A stretch of 64,000 bases of DNA from Amycolatopsis camponoti (GTDB lineage Bacteria > Actinomycetota > Actinomycetes > Mycobacteriales > Pseudonocardiaceae): assembly GCF_902497555.1 (NCBI RefSeq), contig NZ_CABVGP010000001.1, positions 3,514,501-3,578,500 on the forward strand, read 5' to 3'. The notes below the pieces were generated by a model that saw nothing but the letters and a program-made list of their open reading frames with translations, was not told the origin of the DNA and did not search any database. Below are positions 8,128 to 16,778 of this stretch, in pieces. Both the position numbers and the translations under genes were made by a program. Within the stretch, counting starts at the first letter, position 1, and every line of letters begins with the position of its first letter.

Positions 8128-9773
8128 CCATGCTCGTCCACGAGGCCATCGGCAGGCAGCTCACCGATCTCGGAGTCCGCGCGGTCTTCGGTGTGGTGGG
8201 CAGCGGCAACTTCCACTTCACCGACGCGATGGTGCGCGGCGGTGCCCGCTTCGTCGCCGCTCGTCACGAAGGTGGCGCGGCCACCATGGCGGACGCGTAC
8301 GCCCGGATGTCCGACGAGGTCGCCGTGCTCTCCCTGCACCAGGGCTGCGGCTACACGAACGCCCTCACCGGCATCACCGAGGCCGCGAAGAGCCGGACGT
8401 CGCTGCTGGTGCTGACCGCCGAAGCCGCCGATCCCACCTCGAACTTCGCGCTCGACCAGGCGGCGATCGCCGTCGGGGTCGGGGCGCTCGCCCTGCGCGT
8501 CCGGTCTCCCCGAACCGCCCTCGACGACGTGGCACAGGCCTTCGCGATCTGCCGCGACCAGCGGCGCACGGTCGTCCTCAACGTTCCGATCGACGTGCAG
8601 GACGCGCTCCTGGAGGCGGAGGGCCTGGCCCGGGAGCACCGCCGGGTCGCCGAACCGCGGCCCGACGACAGCGAGATAGCCACGTTCGGCCGGCTGCTGG
8701 AACGCGCCGAGCGGCCGGTGTTCGTCGTCGGACGCGGAGGCCGTTCCCCTGGCTCCAGGGACGCCGTCCGCGAACTGGCCGCCGAGGCGGGCGCGCTCCT
8801 CGCCACCTCCGCCGTCTCCCGCGGGATGTTCGCCGGCGACGACTGGAACATCGACGTCTCCGGTGGCTTCTCCTCGCCATTGACGGCCGAACTCATCTCC
8901 GGCGCCGACCTGCTGGTGGGATTCGGCTGCGCACTGAACATGTGGACCATGCGGCACGGCCGGCTCATCGCGCCGGACGCGACCGTCGTCCAGGTCGACA
9001 TCGACCCGGAGGCCATCGGCGTGCACCGTGACGTGGACCTCGGTCTGTGGGGCGGTGTCGCGGGAACGGCCCGCGCCGCGGCCGCGTGGCTGCGCGCGAA
9101 CTCGCCCGGCGGGCGCACGGGTTACCGCACTCCGGACGTGGCCGGGCGGATCCGGTCCGGCCTGCGCTGGAACCAGGTCGGCTTCGAGGACGCGTCGGGG
9201 GACGGACGGGTCGATCCGCGCAGCCTGACCGCCGCGCTCAACGACCTCCTGCCCGCCGAGCGGATCGTTTCCGTGGACTCGGGCAACTTCCTGGGCTACC
9301 CGAGCATGTACCTCGACGTGCCGGACGAGTACGGGTTCTGTTTCACCCAGGCGTTCCAGTCCGTCGGCCTGGGCCTGGCGACCGCGATCGGTGCCGCACT
9401 GGCGCGCCCCGACCGGCTGCCCGTGGCCGGCTGCGGTGACGGTGGCTTCCTGATGGGCCTGTCGGAGCTCGAGACCGTCGTACGGCTGGGTCTGCCCATG
9501 GTGATCGTCGTCTACAACGACGCCATGTACGGCGCCGAGGTGCACCACTTCGGGGCCGGCGCGAGCGGTCTCGACGCGGTGACCTTCCCCGACGTGGACA
9601 TTGCGGCACTCGCACGGGGACACGGGTGCGAGGCGCTGACCGTCCGACGGCCCGAGGACGTGCACGCGGTGAAGGAGTGGCTGTCGGCCGGCCCCGTCCG
9701 TCCCTTGGTGCTGGACGCCAAGATCACCTCGGATGGGGGGTCCTGGTGGCTGCAGGAAGCTTTCGGACACTGA
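8124..9773 (+). CDS. Thiamine-diphosphate-dependent 2-oxo-acid decarboxylase / synthase-like enzyme
   Basis: A 549-residue ThDP enzyme of the acetolactate synthase / benzoylformate decarboxylase superfamily. The N-terminal pyrimidine domain carries the activating Glu49 in RHEGGAATMADAYAR, a central domain spans about 190-330, and the C-terminal domain has the Mg-ThDP motif G438-D439-G440 with Asn465 26 residues after the first Gly of the motif. The GTG start overlaps the previous stop (GTGA) and has GGAGA 7 bases upstream. Such enzymes decarboxylate 2-oxo acids or ligate them. Isatinate, the product of isatin ring opening, is a phenylglyoxylate, so this enzyme could act directly after the upstream cyclase. 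That link is inferred. Confidence 0.85.
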   Translation: MTMLVHEAIGRQLTDLGVRAVFGVVGSGNFHFTDAMVRGGARFVAARHEGGAATMADAYARMSDEVAVLSLHQGCGYTNALTGITEAAKSRTSLLVLTAEAADPTSNFALDQAAIAVGVGALALRVRSPRTALDDVAQAFAICRDQRRTVVLNVPIDVQDALLEAEGLAREHRRVAEPRPDDSEIATFGRLLERAERPVFVVGRGGRSPGSRDAVRELAAEAGALLATSAVSRGMFAGDDWNIDVSGGFSSPLTAELISGADLLVGFGCALNMWTMRHGRLIAPDATVVQVDIDPEAIGVHRDVDLGLWGGVAGTARAAAAWLRANSPGGRTGYRTPDVAGRIRSGLRWNQVGFEDASGDGRVDPRSLTAALNDLLPAERIVSVDSGNFLGYPSMYLDVPDEYGFCFTQAFQSVGLGLATAIGAALARPDRLPVAGCGDGGFLMGLSELETVVRLGLPMVIVVYNDAMYGAEVHHFGAGASGLDAVTFPDVDIAALARGHGCEALTVRRPEDVHAVKEWLSAGPVRPLVLDAKITSDGGSWWLQEAFGH

Positions 9774-10921
9774 GGCGCCCCGGCGGCGTCTCCGTCATCG
9801 GCGCTGGTGAGTCGCCCTACACACGGCATCCGGCAGCCGGCACGACCACGGAAGGGGTGCTCGCCGACGCCGTCCGCCGCGCTCTCGCCGATGCGAACCT
9901 GTCGCCCTCCGAAGTCGACGGCTTCGGTGCCTGCAGCTTCACCCTCGGTCCGGACCACGCCGTCGACCTGGCCTGGCGGCTCGGGCTGCGGCTGCGCTGG
10001 CTGATGCAGGACACCAACGGCGGCGCGAGCGCGGGCACGATGCTGCAGCACGCCGTGCGGGCCGTCGAGTCCGGCGACGCCTCGGTCGTGGTGCTCGTGG
10101 CCGGCGACCGGATGGACCAGCAGGTGCACCTCAAGATGGTGGCCGAATACAACCGGGCGACCGCCGAGCAGCTGGTGCCGCTGGACATGCTCGGACCGAA
10201 CGCCCTCTTCGCGCTGCTGACCCAGCGTCAGATGGCCGCCGAGGGGCTCACTCGTACCGACTACGGGCGACTCGCGGTGGCTCAACGGGCCTGGGCCTCT
10301 CTCAACCCCGGGGCCGTCTACCGCACGCCATTGACGCTCGACGACTACCTGAACGCTCCCGTGGTCGCCGAACCCCTCGGCCGGTACGACTGCGTGCCGC
10401 CGGTCACGGGCGCCGATGCCGTGGTGGTCGCGGCCGACGACCGGGCCGCGGGCACGCGCCGAGCCAGGGTGCTCGCCGTCTCGGCCCGCTACAACACCGA
10501 TGACCAGACGGGCGACGGACTGGTCACCGGCTTGGCCGACTGCGCGCCCGAGCTGTGGGAGGCCGCCGGCCACGGGCCCGCCGACGTCGACGTGGTCAGC
10601 GTGTACGACGACTACCCGGCCATGGCGCTGGCCCAGCTCAAGGATCTCGGTCTGGTCGCCGGGGGTGAGCTGCCGGCCTTCATCGCCGAGCGGCTCGCCA
10701 CCCGCAAGCTCCCGGTCAACACCTCGGGCGGACAGCTCTCGGCGGGCCAGCCGGGTTCCGCCGGCGGCATGCACGGACTCGTGGAGGTCGTCCGGCAGTT
10801 GCGCGGCCAGGCCGGGCAGCGACAGGTCGATGCCCGTCTCGGCCTGTTCAGCGGATACGGGATGGTGCTCTACCGCTACGGCGCGTGTGCCACCGCCGGG
10901 CTCCTGGAGGCAGCCGGATGA
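9746..10921 (+). CDS. Thiolase-like protein lacking catalytic Cys and His
   Basis: A 391-residue thiolase-superfamily protein of the SCP2-thiolase/lipid-transfer type (VSVIGAGESPYTRHP start; NTSGGQLSAGQPGSAGG near the end). In true thiolases the nucleophile Cys lies in a CASG-like segment; here the region reads DTNGGASAGTM with no Cys. The usual GHP catalytic His is also replaced (GQP). It may therefore bind acyl-CoA without normal thiolysis, or act only as a complex with the Zn-ribbon protein encoded next. GTG 9746 is the best start and overlaps the ThDP gene by 28 bp; starts nearer 9790 cannot be excluded. Confidence 0.78.
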   Translation: MAAGSFRTLRRPGGVSVIGAGESPYTRHPAAGTTTEGVLADAVRRALADANLSPSEVDGFGACSFTLGPDHAVDLAWRLGLRLRWLMQDTNGGASAGTMLQHAVRAVESGDASVVVLVAGDRMDQQVHLKMVAEYNRATAEQLVPLDMLGPNALFALLTQRQMAAEGLTRTDYGRLAVAQRAWASLNPGAVYRTPLTLDDYLNAPVVAEPLGRYDCVPPVTGADAVVVAADDRAAGTRRARVLAVSARYNTDDQTGDGLVTGLADCAPELWEAAGHGPADVDVVSVYDDYPAMALAQLKDLGLVAGGELPAFIAERLATRKLPVNTSGGQLSAGQPGSAGGMHGLVEVVRQLRGQAGQRQVDARLGLFSGYGMVLYRYGACATAGLLEAAG

Positions 10922-11229
10922 GTGTGACCGTGCAGAACTGCCGGACGTGCGGTGGCCGATGGTTCCCCGCCCGGCTGATGTGTCCCCGCTGCGGGAGCGC
11001 CGATCTGGCGCCCGTCGGTGTCGAGCGCGGGGTGGTCGAACAGCTGACCCACCTCGGCGACGTCGTCATCGCGTCGGTGGCCTGTGACCCCGAACCGCTG
11101 CTGGTGGCCAGGCTGCACGGCCCGGTCGAGCCCGGGGACGTCGTGGAACTCACCGACGACCCCGGTGCGTCCGGCCGTCCCGTCGCCTTCGTACCGCCGA
11201 TCAGCCTGCCCCGAGAGGAGTTGTCATGA
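10918..11229 (+). CDS. Zn-ribbon/OB-fold acyl-CoA-associated protein (DUF35 type)
   Basis: A 103-residue protein with an N-terminal zinc ribbon (CRTCGGRWFPARLMCPRCG, two CxxC pairs near residues 9-27) and a C-terminal OB-fold-like segment ending PVAFVPPI. These proteins form complexes with SCP2-type thiolases and are thought to shape or shield the acyl-CoA site. The ATG overlaps the thiolase stop (ATGA), and its own stop overlaps the ligase start, so expression is tightly coupled. Its position right after a Cys-less thiolase supports a two-protein complex. Confidence 0.86.
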   Translation: MSVTVQNCRTCGGRWFPARLMCPRCGSADLAPVGVERGVVEQLTHLGDVVIASVACDPEPLLVARLHGPVEPGDVVELTDDPGASGRPVAFVPPISLPREELS

Positions 11230-12818
11230 GCGCCGTGCTCGACCTTTCCCGTGCGAGCGTCTCCGGACTGCTGCGATGGCGCGCGGAGACCACCCCGGAG
11301 AGCACGCTGCTGCGCTGCGGGGACACGCAAAGGACCGCCGCCGAGATGCTGGACCGGGTCGCCGTCGCGGGAGGCCTGCTGCGCGAACACGGGGTGGAGC
11401 GGGGAGACCGGGTGGCGCTGATGGCGTCCAACCGGGTCGAGCTGCTGGACCTCATCCTGGGCTGCGCGTGGATCGGTGCCGTCGCGGTGCCGATCAACAC
11501 CGCCGCGCGGGGCGAGCAGCTCCACCACATCCTGAGCAACTCGCAAGCGGAGCTGCTGGTGCTGGAAAACCCCTTCCTCGCCCAGGTGGAGGCGCTGCCG
11601 AGCACCGCCGAGCTGCGCCAGATCTGGCTGCTGGACGAGGGAGAGGTCGCGTCGGTGCTACCGGTTCCCGTCGACCTGATCCCGGACGGCGGCCGCGCCG
11701 TGGAGCCGGCGGTGGTCGGCCCGGGCGATCCCGCGGTGATCCTCTACACCTCGGGCACCACCGGGGTCTCCAAGGGAGTCGTCTGCCCGCACGCCCAGTT
11801 CTCCTGGTGGGGCCGCAACGTCACGGCCCAGCTCGGCATCACCTCGGCCGACGTGCTGCACACCTGCCTGCCGCTGTTCCACACGAACGCGCTCAACGCC
11901 TTCAGCCAGGCGCTGGTCAGCGGAGCCCAGTACGTCATCGGCCCGCGCTTCTCCGCCTCCGCCTTCTGGTCGGACGTGGCGGACAGCGGGGCGACCTTCA
12001 CCTACCTGCTGGGCGCCATGATCAGCATCCTCGCCGGCCGGCCGCCCGGAGCGCACGACCGGGCGCACCGGGTGACCGCGGCACTGGCGCCGGCCACCCC
12101 CGCCGGGCTGCTCCGGCAGTTCGAGGAGCGGTTCGGTGTCGTCCTCATCGACGGCTACGGCTCGACCGAAACCAACGCGGTGATCTCCGCGAGCCGGACC
12201 GAACAGCGGCCGGGATTCATCGGACGCCTTCAAGAGGGGTTCTCCGCCCGGATCGTCGACGAGAACGGACTCGACGTTCCTCCTGGCACACCGGGCGAAC
12301 TGCTGCTGCGCAGCGAGCAGCCCTTCGCCTTCGCCTCCGGCTACTACCGTATGCCCGACGCCACCGTCGCCGCGTGGCAGGACCTGTGGTTCCACACCGG
12401 CGACCGGGTGGTGCTCGAAGCGGACGGGTGGATCAGGTTCGTCGACCGCATCAAGGACGTGATCCGCCGTCGCGGCGAGAACATCTCCTCCGTCGAGGTC
12501 GAAAGCGTTCTCGCGCAGCACCCCGGCGTCCGTGACGTCGCGGTGTACGCGGTGGACTCCGAACTCGGTGAGGACGAGGTGATGGCCGCCGTGGTCCCGG
12601 TCGAGGGACAAGAGATCGACTTCGCCGAGTTGGTGTCCTTCTGCGAACCCCGGCTGGCCTACTACGCGATTCCCCGCTTCGTGGCGCTGTGCCCGGAACT
12701 GCCGCTGACCGAGAACGGCAAGGTGCGCAAGACCTTGCTGAGGGAGTGGGGAGCCGAGCGCGCCGACTGGGACCGCGAGGCGGCCGGCGTAGTCCTGCGG
12801 CGAAACCGGTCCGCTTGA
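11226..12818 (+). CDS. AMP-forming acyl-CoA synthetase
   Basis: A 530-residue ANL-superfamily ligase activating a carboxylic acid to its CoA thioester through an acyl-AMP. Core motifs are in order: YTSGTTGVSKGV near residue 175, DGYGSTETN near 310, HTGDR near 395, IKDVIRRRGENIS near 415 and the C-terminal NGKVRKTLL near 500 with the catalytic Lys. The sequence resembles carnitine-CoA and short or medium acyl ligases more than benzoate ligases, but substrate is not predictable. It is coupled by ATG overlap to the Zn-ribbon gene; the transporter follows after about 100 bp. Confidence 0.88.
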   Translation: MSAVLDLSRASVSGLLRWRAETTPESTLLRCGDTQRTAAEMLDRVAVAGGLLREHGVERGDRVALMASNRVELLDLILGCAWIGAVAVPINTAARGEQLHHILSNSQAELLVLENPFLAQVEALPSTAELRQIWLLDEGEVASVLPVPVDLIPDGGRAVEPAVVGPGDPAVILYTSGTTGVSKGVVCPHAQFSWWGRNVTAQLGITSADVLHTCLPLFHTNALNAFSQALVSGAQYVIGPRFSASAFWSDVADSGATFTYLLGAMISILAGRPPGAHDRAHRVTAALAPATPAGLLRQFEERFGVVLIDGYGSTETNAVISASRTEQRPGFIGRLQEGFSARIVDENGLDVPPGTPGELLLRSEQPFAFASGYYRMPDATVAAWQDLWFHTGDRVVLEADGWIRFVDRIKDVIRRRGENISSVEVESVLAQHPGVRDVAVYAVDSELGEDEVMAAVVPVEGQEIDFAELVSFCEPRLAYYAIPRFVALCPELPLTENGKVRKTLLREWGAERADWDREAAGVVLRRNRSA

Positions 12819-12918
12819 CCGTCGGCGGCAATCACCGAACCTGAACCGCTTTGGCACATTCCCTTCCCCGGCCACCGGGACGTCCCGATGGCCACCGTCC
12901 TCATCCAGAGGTGACGAG

Positions 12919-14259
12919 ATGAGCCCCACCGCATCGCACCAACCGGCAGCCGGGCCGCAGTCGATCCGCAAGATCGCCATCGCCAGCCTGACCGGAACCG
13001 CACTCGAGTGGTACGACTTCTTCCTCTACGGCACCGCATCCGCCCTGGTGCTCGGCACCCTCTTCTTCCCCCACGCCAGCCCCCTCGCCGGCACCCTGGC
13101 CTCCTTCGGCACCTTCGCCGTCGGTTTCGCAGCCCGCCCTCTCGGCGGGATCATCTTCGGTCACTTCGGAGACCGGCTGGGCCGCAAACCCATGCTCGTG
13201 ATCACGCTGATGGTCATGGGCTTCACCACTTTCCTCATCGGCCTCCTGCCCACCTACGCGCAGATCGGTGTGTGGGCGCCGGTCCTGCTCATCGTGCTGC
13301 GCGTGCTTCAAGGCATCGCGGTCGGCGGCGAGTGGGGCGGAAGCGTCCTCATGATCACCGAGCACGCCCCCGCGGGACGACGCGGCTTCTACTCGGCCTG
13401 GAGCCAGGTCGGCATCAACCTCGGCTTCGTCACCTCCGCCGCGGTCTTCGCCGCGGTCCAGAGCCTGTCCGACGAGGCGTTCCTGTCCTGGGGATGGCGG
13501 GTGCCCTTCCTCCTCGGAGCCGTTCCCGCGCTGGCCGGCCTCGTCATCCGCCTGAAGATCGAGGAAACACCGGAGTTCCGGAGCGTCCAGCACAAGGGCG
13601 GCAAGCAACGGCTACCGATCCTGCACGCCCTGCGAACCCATCCGCGTGCCATCCTGATCACGATGGGCGCCCGCCTGGCGGAGAACGGCTCTTCGTACAT
13701 CTTCCTGGTCTTCTCCCTCGCCTACGGCAAGCACATCGGGGTCGGTAACGGCCTGCTGCTGACCGGGATCATCGTCGCGAACGTCGTGGAAGGCGCCTCG
13801 ATGGTGGGATTCGGTGCCCTGTCCGACCGCATCGGTCGTCGCCCGGTCTACATGGCCGGAGCGGCCACCCTTGTCGTGGTGGCGTTCCCCTTCTTCTGGC
13901 TGCTGGACACCGGAACCCCCGCGCTCGTCTGGCTCGCCTTCATCGTCGCCATCGGCATCGGCCACGGAGCCATGATCGGCACCCAGCCGAGCTTCTTCAC
14001 CGAGCTGTTCGGCAAGACGTCGCGCTACAGCGCCATCGCCCTCGGCCACGAGTTCGCCTCGGTGTTCGCGGGCGGCCTCTCGCCGCTCATCGCTACCGCG
14101 CTCCTGGCGGCCACCGGCGCCTCCTGGCCCATCTCGCTGTACCTCGTCTTCCTCGGCTGTATCACGCTTATCTCGGTTTACTTCGCCCGCGAGACGGTGC
14201 AGCGCGACGCTGTGTCCACGCCGGACCTGAAGCTGCCGCCCGCCGGAGTGCGCGAATAA
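12919..14259 (+). CDS. MFS transporter, metabolite:H+ symporter (MHS) type
   Basis: A 446-residue, 12-helix major facilitator. The MHS signature TALEWYDFFLYG occurs in helix 1 (residues about 25-36), GDRLGRKPML in the loop between helices 2 and 3, and a GGEWGG motif near residue 138. MHS members take up organic acids such as dicarboxylates, aromatic acids and betaines with protons. As the last gene of the cyclase-led operon it probably imports the pathway substrate. A paralogue lies at 36570. Confidence 0.9.
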   Translation: MSPTASHQPAAGPQSIRKIAIASLTGTALEWYDFFLYGTASALVLGTLFFPHASPLAGTLASFGTFAVGFAARPLGGIIFGHFGDRLGRKPMLVITLMVMGFTTFLIGLLPTYAQIGVWAPVLLIVLRVLQGIAVGGEWGGSVLMITEHAPAGRRGFYSAWSQVGINLGFVTSAAVFAAVQSLSDEAFLSWGWRVPFLLGAVPALAGLVIRLKIEETPEFRSVQHKGGKQRLPILHALRTHPRAILITMGARLAENGSSYIFLVFSLAYGKHIGVGNGLLLTGIIVANVVEGASMVGFGALSDRIGRRPVYMAGAATLVVVAFPFFWLLDTGTPALVWLAFIVAIGIGHGAMIGTQPSFFTELFGKTSRYSAIALGHEFASVFAGGLSPLIATALLAATGASWPISLYLVFLGCITLISVYFARETVQRDAVSTPDLKLPPAGVRE

Positions 14260-14466
14260 GCCCACTGCGCGGGGGGAGGCGGGCCCGGGAGGGGTGAGCT
14301 CCTCCTCGACACGGGCCGATGTGGAATCCCAGGTGCCGCCGTAGGAGTACCCGGAACGCCGGGACTTCCTTGGTTTTACCGACTGATGAGGCGAACGCTG
14401 TGTCACTGATTTCGCTGCTAGCGCAACCGATTCCCAGTACGCTGCCGCGGACGTTACCGTGGCCGC

Positions 14467-15264
14467 ATGCGTTCACCGATCACGGGCATTGCCGCCGGCG
14501 TGCCGTTCACCGCTCTGCCGCCAGCCGACGACGGCCCCGCGCCGCTGATCGTCACTTGGCACATGCTCGACGCGCCGCGGTCGGACGCTGCGTTCGCTGC
14601 CGCGGTGCCGATGAACGGCTTGCCCGCGTGGCGGGTGCACCTGGGAATGCCGATGTGCGGGGCGCGCATGGTCGACGGCACCATGGACGCGGGCTTGGAG
14701 CTTCTCCGCAAGGACGTCCTGATGGCCGCTCTGTACCCCATCCTCGTGCAGGCGACCGAGGAGTTCCCTGCCGCGCTGGAGTCGATCCGTGCGCAACTGC
14801 CGGTCGGTGACGGTCCGGTCGGCGTACTCGGTGGCTCGCTGGGTGGGGCCGTCGCGCTACGGATCCTTGCCGACAACGACATCCCGGTCTTCGCGGGCGC
14901 CGTCGTGAACGCCGCCATCCGGATGCGGTCCGTCGTCGGCCTGTTCCCGGGCGAGTATCCCTATGTCGCCGAGTCTGAGAAGGTCGCCGACAGCGTGGAC
15001 TTTGTTGCCCAGGCTGCGACCCTCGCCGGTCGCGCGCCGCTGCTGGTCGTCAGCGGCGAGCTGGATCACCCGTCGCTGCGCGCCGATGCGCTGGACCTCG
15101 TCAACGCTGTGGGGGATGGGACCGAACTGCTGTCGATCCCCGAGCTGGCTCACGCGCTCGCCGACGAACCCGGCATCGAGCCCGCACCCCAGCTGCCGTT
15201 GGCTCGCGAGGTGGACGCCGGCTTGACCACGTGGTTCCGGCGCCACCTCGCGGATGCGGGCTAG
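14467..15264 (+). CDS. Alpha/beta hydrolase
   Basis: A 265-residue alpha/beta-hydrolase-fold protein. The nucleophile elbow is GGSLGG near residue 120, a candidate acid is the Asp in SGELDHPS near residue 200, and the His is likely in IPELAHALAD near 225. The short N-terminus (MRSPITGIAAGVPFTALPP) shows no signal peptide. About 200 bp separate it from the transporter gene, so it may have its own promoter. Substrate unknown. Confidence 0.75.
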   Translation: MRSPITGIAAGVPFTALPPADDGPAPLIVTWHMLDAPRSDAAFAAAVPMNGLPAWRVHLGMPMCGARMVDGTMDAGLELLRKDVLMAALYPILVQATEEFPAALESIRAQLPVGDGPVGVLGGSLGGAVALRILADNDIPVFAGAVVNAAIRMRSVVGLFPGEYPYVAESEKVADSVDFVAQAATLAGRAPLLVVSGELDHPSLRADALDLVNAVGDGTELLSIPELAHALADEPGIEPAPQLPLAREVDAGLTTWFRRHLADAG

Positions 15265-15425
15265 GCGACGTCGGCGACTTGCTTGGTTGCGACCATCGTT
15301 CCTGACTGGAGCTTCGCCTCGATCCACGAGGTAGCAGGCGTAGGTGCATGCGACTCCCGTTGCGTCGAAACAGCTCTTGTACCCGTAGCTGCCCGACCAC
15401 ACACTTGGGCGTATGAGCCCCGGCG

Positions 15426-16028
15426 TCAGAACCGGGAATTCAGGACGTGGTCGACGGCAGCGTGCAGCGTCTCGGTTTCGGTGGCCAGGAGCGATTCTTC
15501 GGAGGGCAGGGCTCTCGCGATCGACAGTCCGTTGAGGACGGTCACGAGAAACCTGGCGCGCCGGCCGTTGTCCCCGTCGGCGAGGGCGCCTTCGTCCCGC
15601 AGGACGGTCAGCCAGTACTCGACCCGGCGTTGCGCTTCCCGCTCGATCGCGAGATAGGCCGCCCGGCTCTCGTCGGTCGGCTCGGGCTCGATGTAGGTCT
15701 TGAAGATCTCGCTCCAGCCCGCTCGCGCTTGCGCGCCCGCGCCGGCGAGAGCGAGCACCTGCCGGAGGCAATCGATCAGCCGGTCCCGTGCGGGCGCCGA
15801 ACGGTCGTGGATCCGATCGTCCGGGGCGACGACGTCGTAGATGCCGGCGAGCACGGCGTCCTGCAGCGCGCGCTGCGTCGGGAAGTGATATCGGAGCGAG
15901 CCGGTGCTCACGCCGGCCCGCGCGGCGACCGCCCGCACGCTGAGCCGCGCACCCAGATCCTCTCCGAACATCGCCATCGCCGCCTGAAGGACCTTGTCCC
16001 GGCTGCTGGGCTCCCTCTCCCGCGTCAC
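15426..16028 (-). CDS. TetR-family transcriptional regulator
   Basis: A 200-residue TetR regulator. The N-terminal HTH contains LSVRAVAARAGVSTGSLRYHFPTQRALQDAVL (residues about 28-60), followed by an all-helical ligand domain. Two GTG starts compete; 16028 is preferred because GGAGG lies 8 bases upstream, whereas 16049 has no good site and falls in the operator region. It is divergent from the SpoIIM-like membrane protein, with three copies of an ACACACTGT element between, so it probably represses itself and that gene. Confidence 0.88.
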   Translation of the reverse strand: MTREREPSSRDKVLQAAMAMFGEDLGARLSVRAVAARAGVSTGSLRYHFPTQRALQDAVLAGIYDVVAPDDRIHDRSAPARDRLIDCLRQVLALAGAGAQARAGWSEIFKTYIEPEPTDESRAAYLAIEREAQRRVEYWLTVLRDEGALADGDNGRRARFLVTVLNGLSIARALPSEESLLATETETLHAAVDHVLNSRF

Positions 16029-16043
16029 TGTGGCCACCTCCGT

Positions 16044-16106
16044 TGACACACTGTACTAACACACTGTGCTACTGTCGCGCCGGACCCCACTAGCACAGTG
16101 TGTTAG
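16044..16106. promoter_or_regulatory. Multi-copy TetR operator in divergent promoter
   Basis: CTAACACACTGTGCTA at 16056-16071 is repeated as a perfect inverted copy, TAGCACAGTGTGTTAG, at 16091-16106, with 19 bp between. Each copy is itself nearly palindromic (TAnCACAnTGTGnTA). A third, partial direct copy, TGACACACTGTAC, abuts at 16044-16056. This is the likely site of the adjacent TetR protein. Confidence 0.75.
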
Positions 16107-16135
16107 AAGCTTCGCTCCGCATTGGACGTGAACTC

Positions 16136-16753
16136 ATGGACCGCCTCCGCAGGCCGTTTCAGATCATCCGCGGCGACCTCCGCGCGTACCTCTTTGTCAA
16201 CATCTTCGTCTACGGAGTGCTGCTCCTCGGCATGGCTCTGGGCATGCTCTTCCCGGACCTACACGCCGCGCGGTCCGCATCGTTCGCGGAAGGCAGCCAG
16301 GGAGCGCTCGTCAACGCGGTGGTCGGCAACGGATGGGTGTTCGGCACGGTCATCTTCCTCGTCAACGTGTTCCCGACCGCGTTGCTGCTCATCACCCTCC
16401 CGTCGTTGGCGGTGCCCTTCGCAGGACTTGCGGTCTTCGCGATCAAGACCATCGACCTGGGCGTCACACTCGCCCCCGTGGACGCGATCTCGCGCCTGAC
16501 CCTCATCCCGCACTCCGCCACGCTGCTCATCGAGTTCCAGGCTTACGCGCTCGTGATGTTCGGCGCGTACCTGCTGGGCAGGTCCTGGCTCCGGCCCGAG
16601 ACAGTCGACGCCACCACGCGCCGGCAGGGATACGCGCGCGGTTTGCGCCGGCTTGCCTGGCTTTGGCTTCCGGCGCTCGCGCTCTTCGTCATCGGTGCGG
16701 TGTACGAGGCGATCGAGATCTACTTCCTCGTGCCGCTGGTGCTCGGAAGCTGA
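16136..16753 (+). CDS. SpoIIM/DUF95-like integral membrane protein
   Basis: A 205-residue membrane protein with five or so hydrophobic segments. LIPHSATLLIEFQAYALVMFGAYLLGRSWL near residues 125-155 matches the PHG-x-lE signature region of the stage II sporulation protein M family. In actinomycetes such proteins are often not sporulation-specific and their role is poorly known. ATG 16136 is chosen because an earlier GTG (16100) lies inside the TetR operator. It is probably repressed by the divergent TetR. Confidence 0.72.
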   Translation: MDRLRRPFQIIRGDLRAYLFVNIFVYGVLLLGMALGMLFPDLHAARSASFAEGSQGALVNAVVGNGWVFGTVIFLVNVFPTALLLITLPSLAVPFAGLAVFAIKTIDLGVTLAPVDAISRLTLIPHSATLLIEFQAYALVMFGAYLLGRSWLRPETVDATTRRQGYARGLRRLAWLWLPALALFVIGAVYEAIEIYFLVPLVLGS

Positions 16754-16778
16754 TCGTTGGTCCCTCCGTGGAGCCAGG

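Noticed and set aside
7572..9773. A 733-residue open frame beginning inside the cyclase gene
   Set aside because: Only the part from GTG 8124 is homologous to ThDP enzymes; the N-terminal part is Arg/Pro-rich out-of-frame translation of the cyclase gene.
15275..15412. Minus-strand translation with YGYKSCFDATGVACTYACYL between two convergent genes
   Set aside because: It looks faintly like a small Cys-containing protein, but it has no start with a ribosome binding site and codon bias fades; not enough to call a gene.
16136..16753. Sporulation locus suggested by the SpoIIM-like protein
   Set aside because: No other sporulation gene is near, and DUF95 proteins are common in non-sporulation settings.
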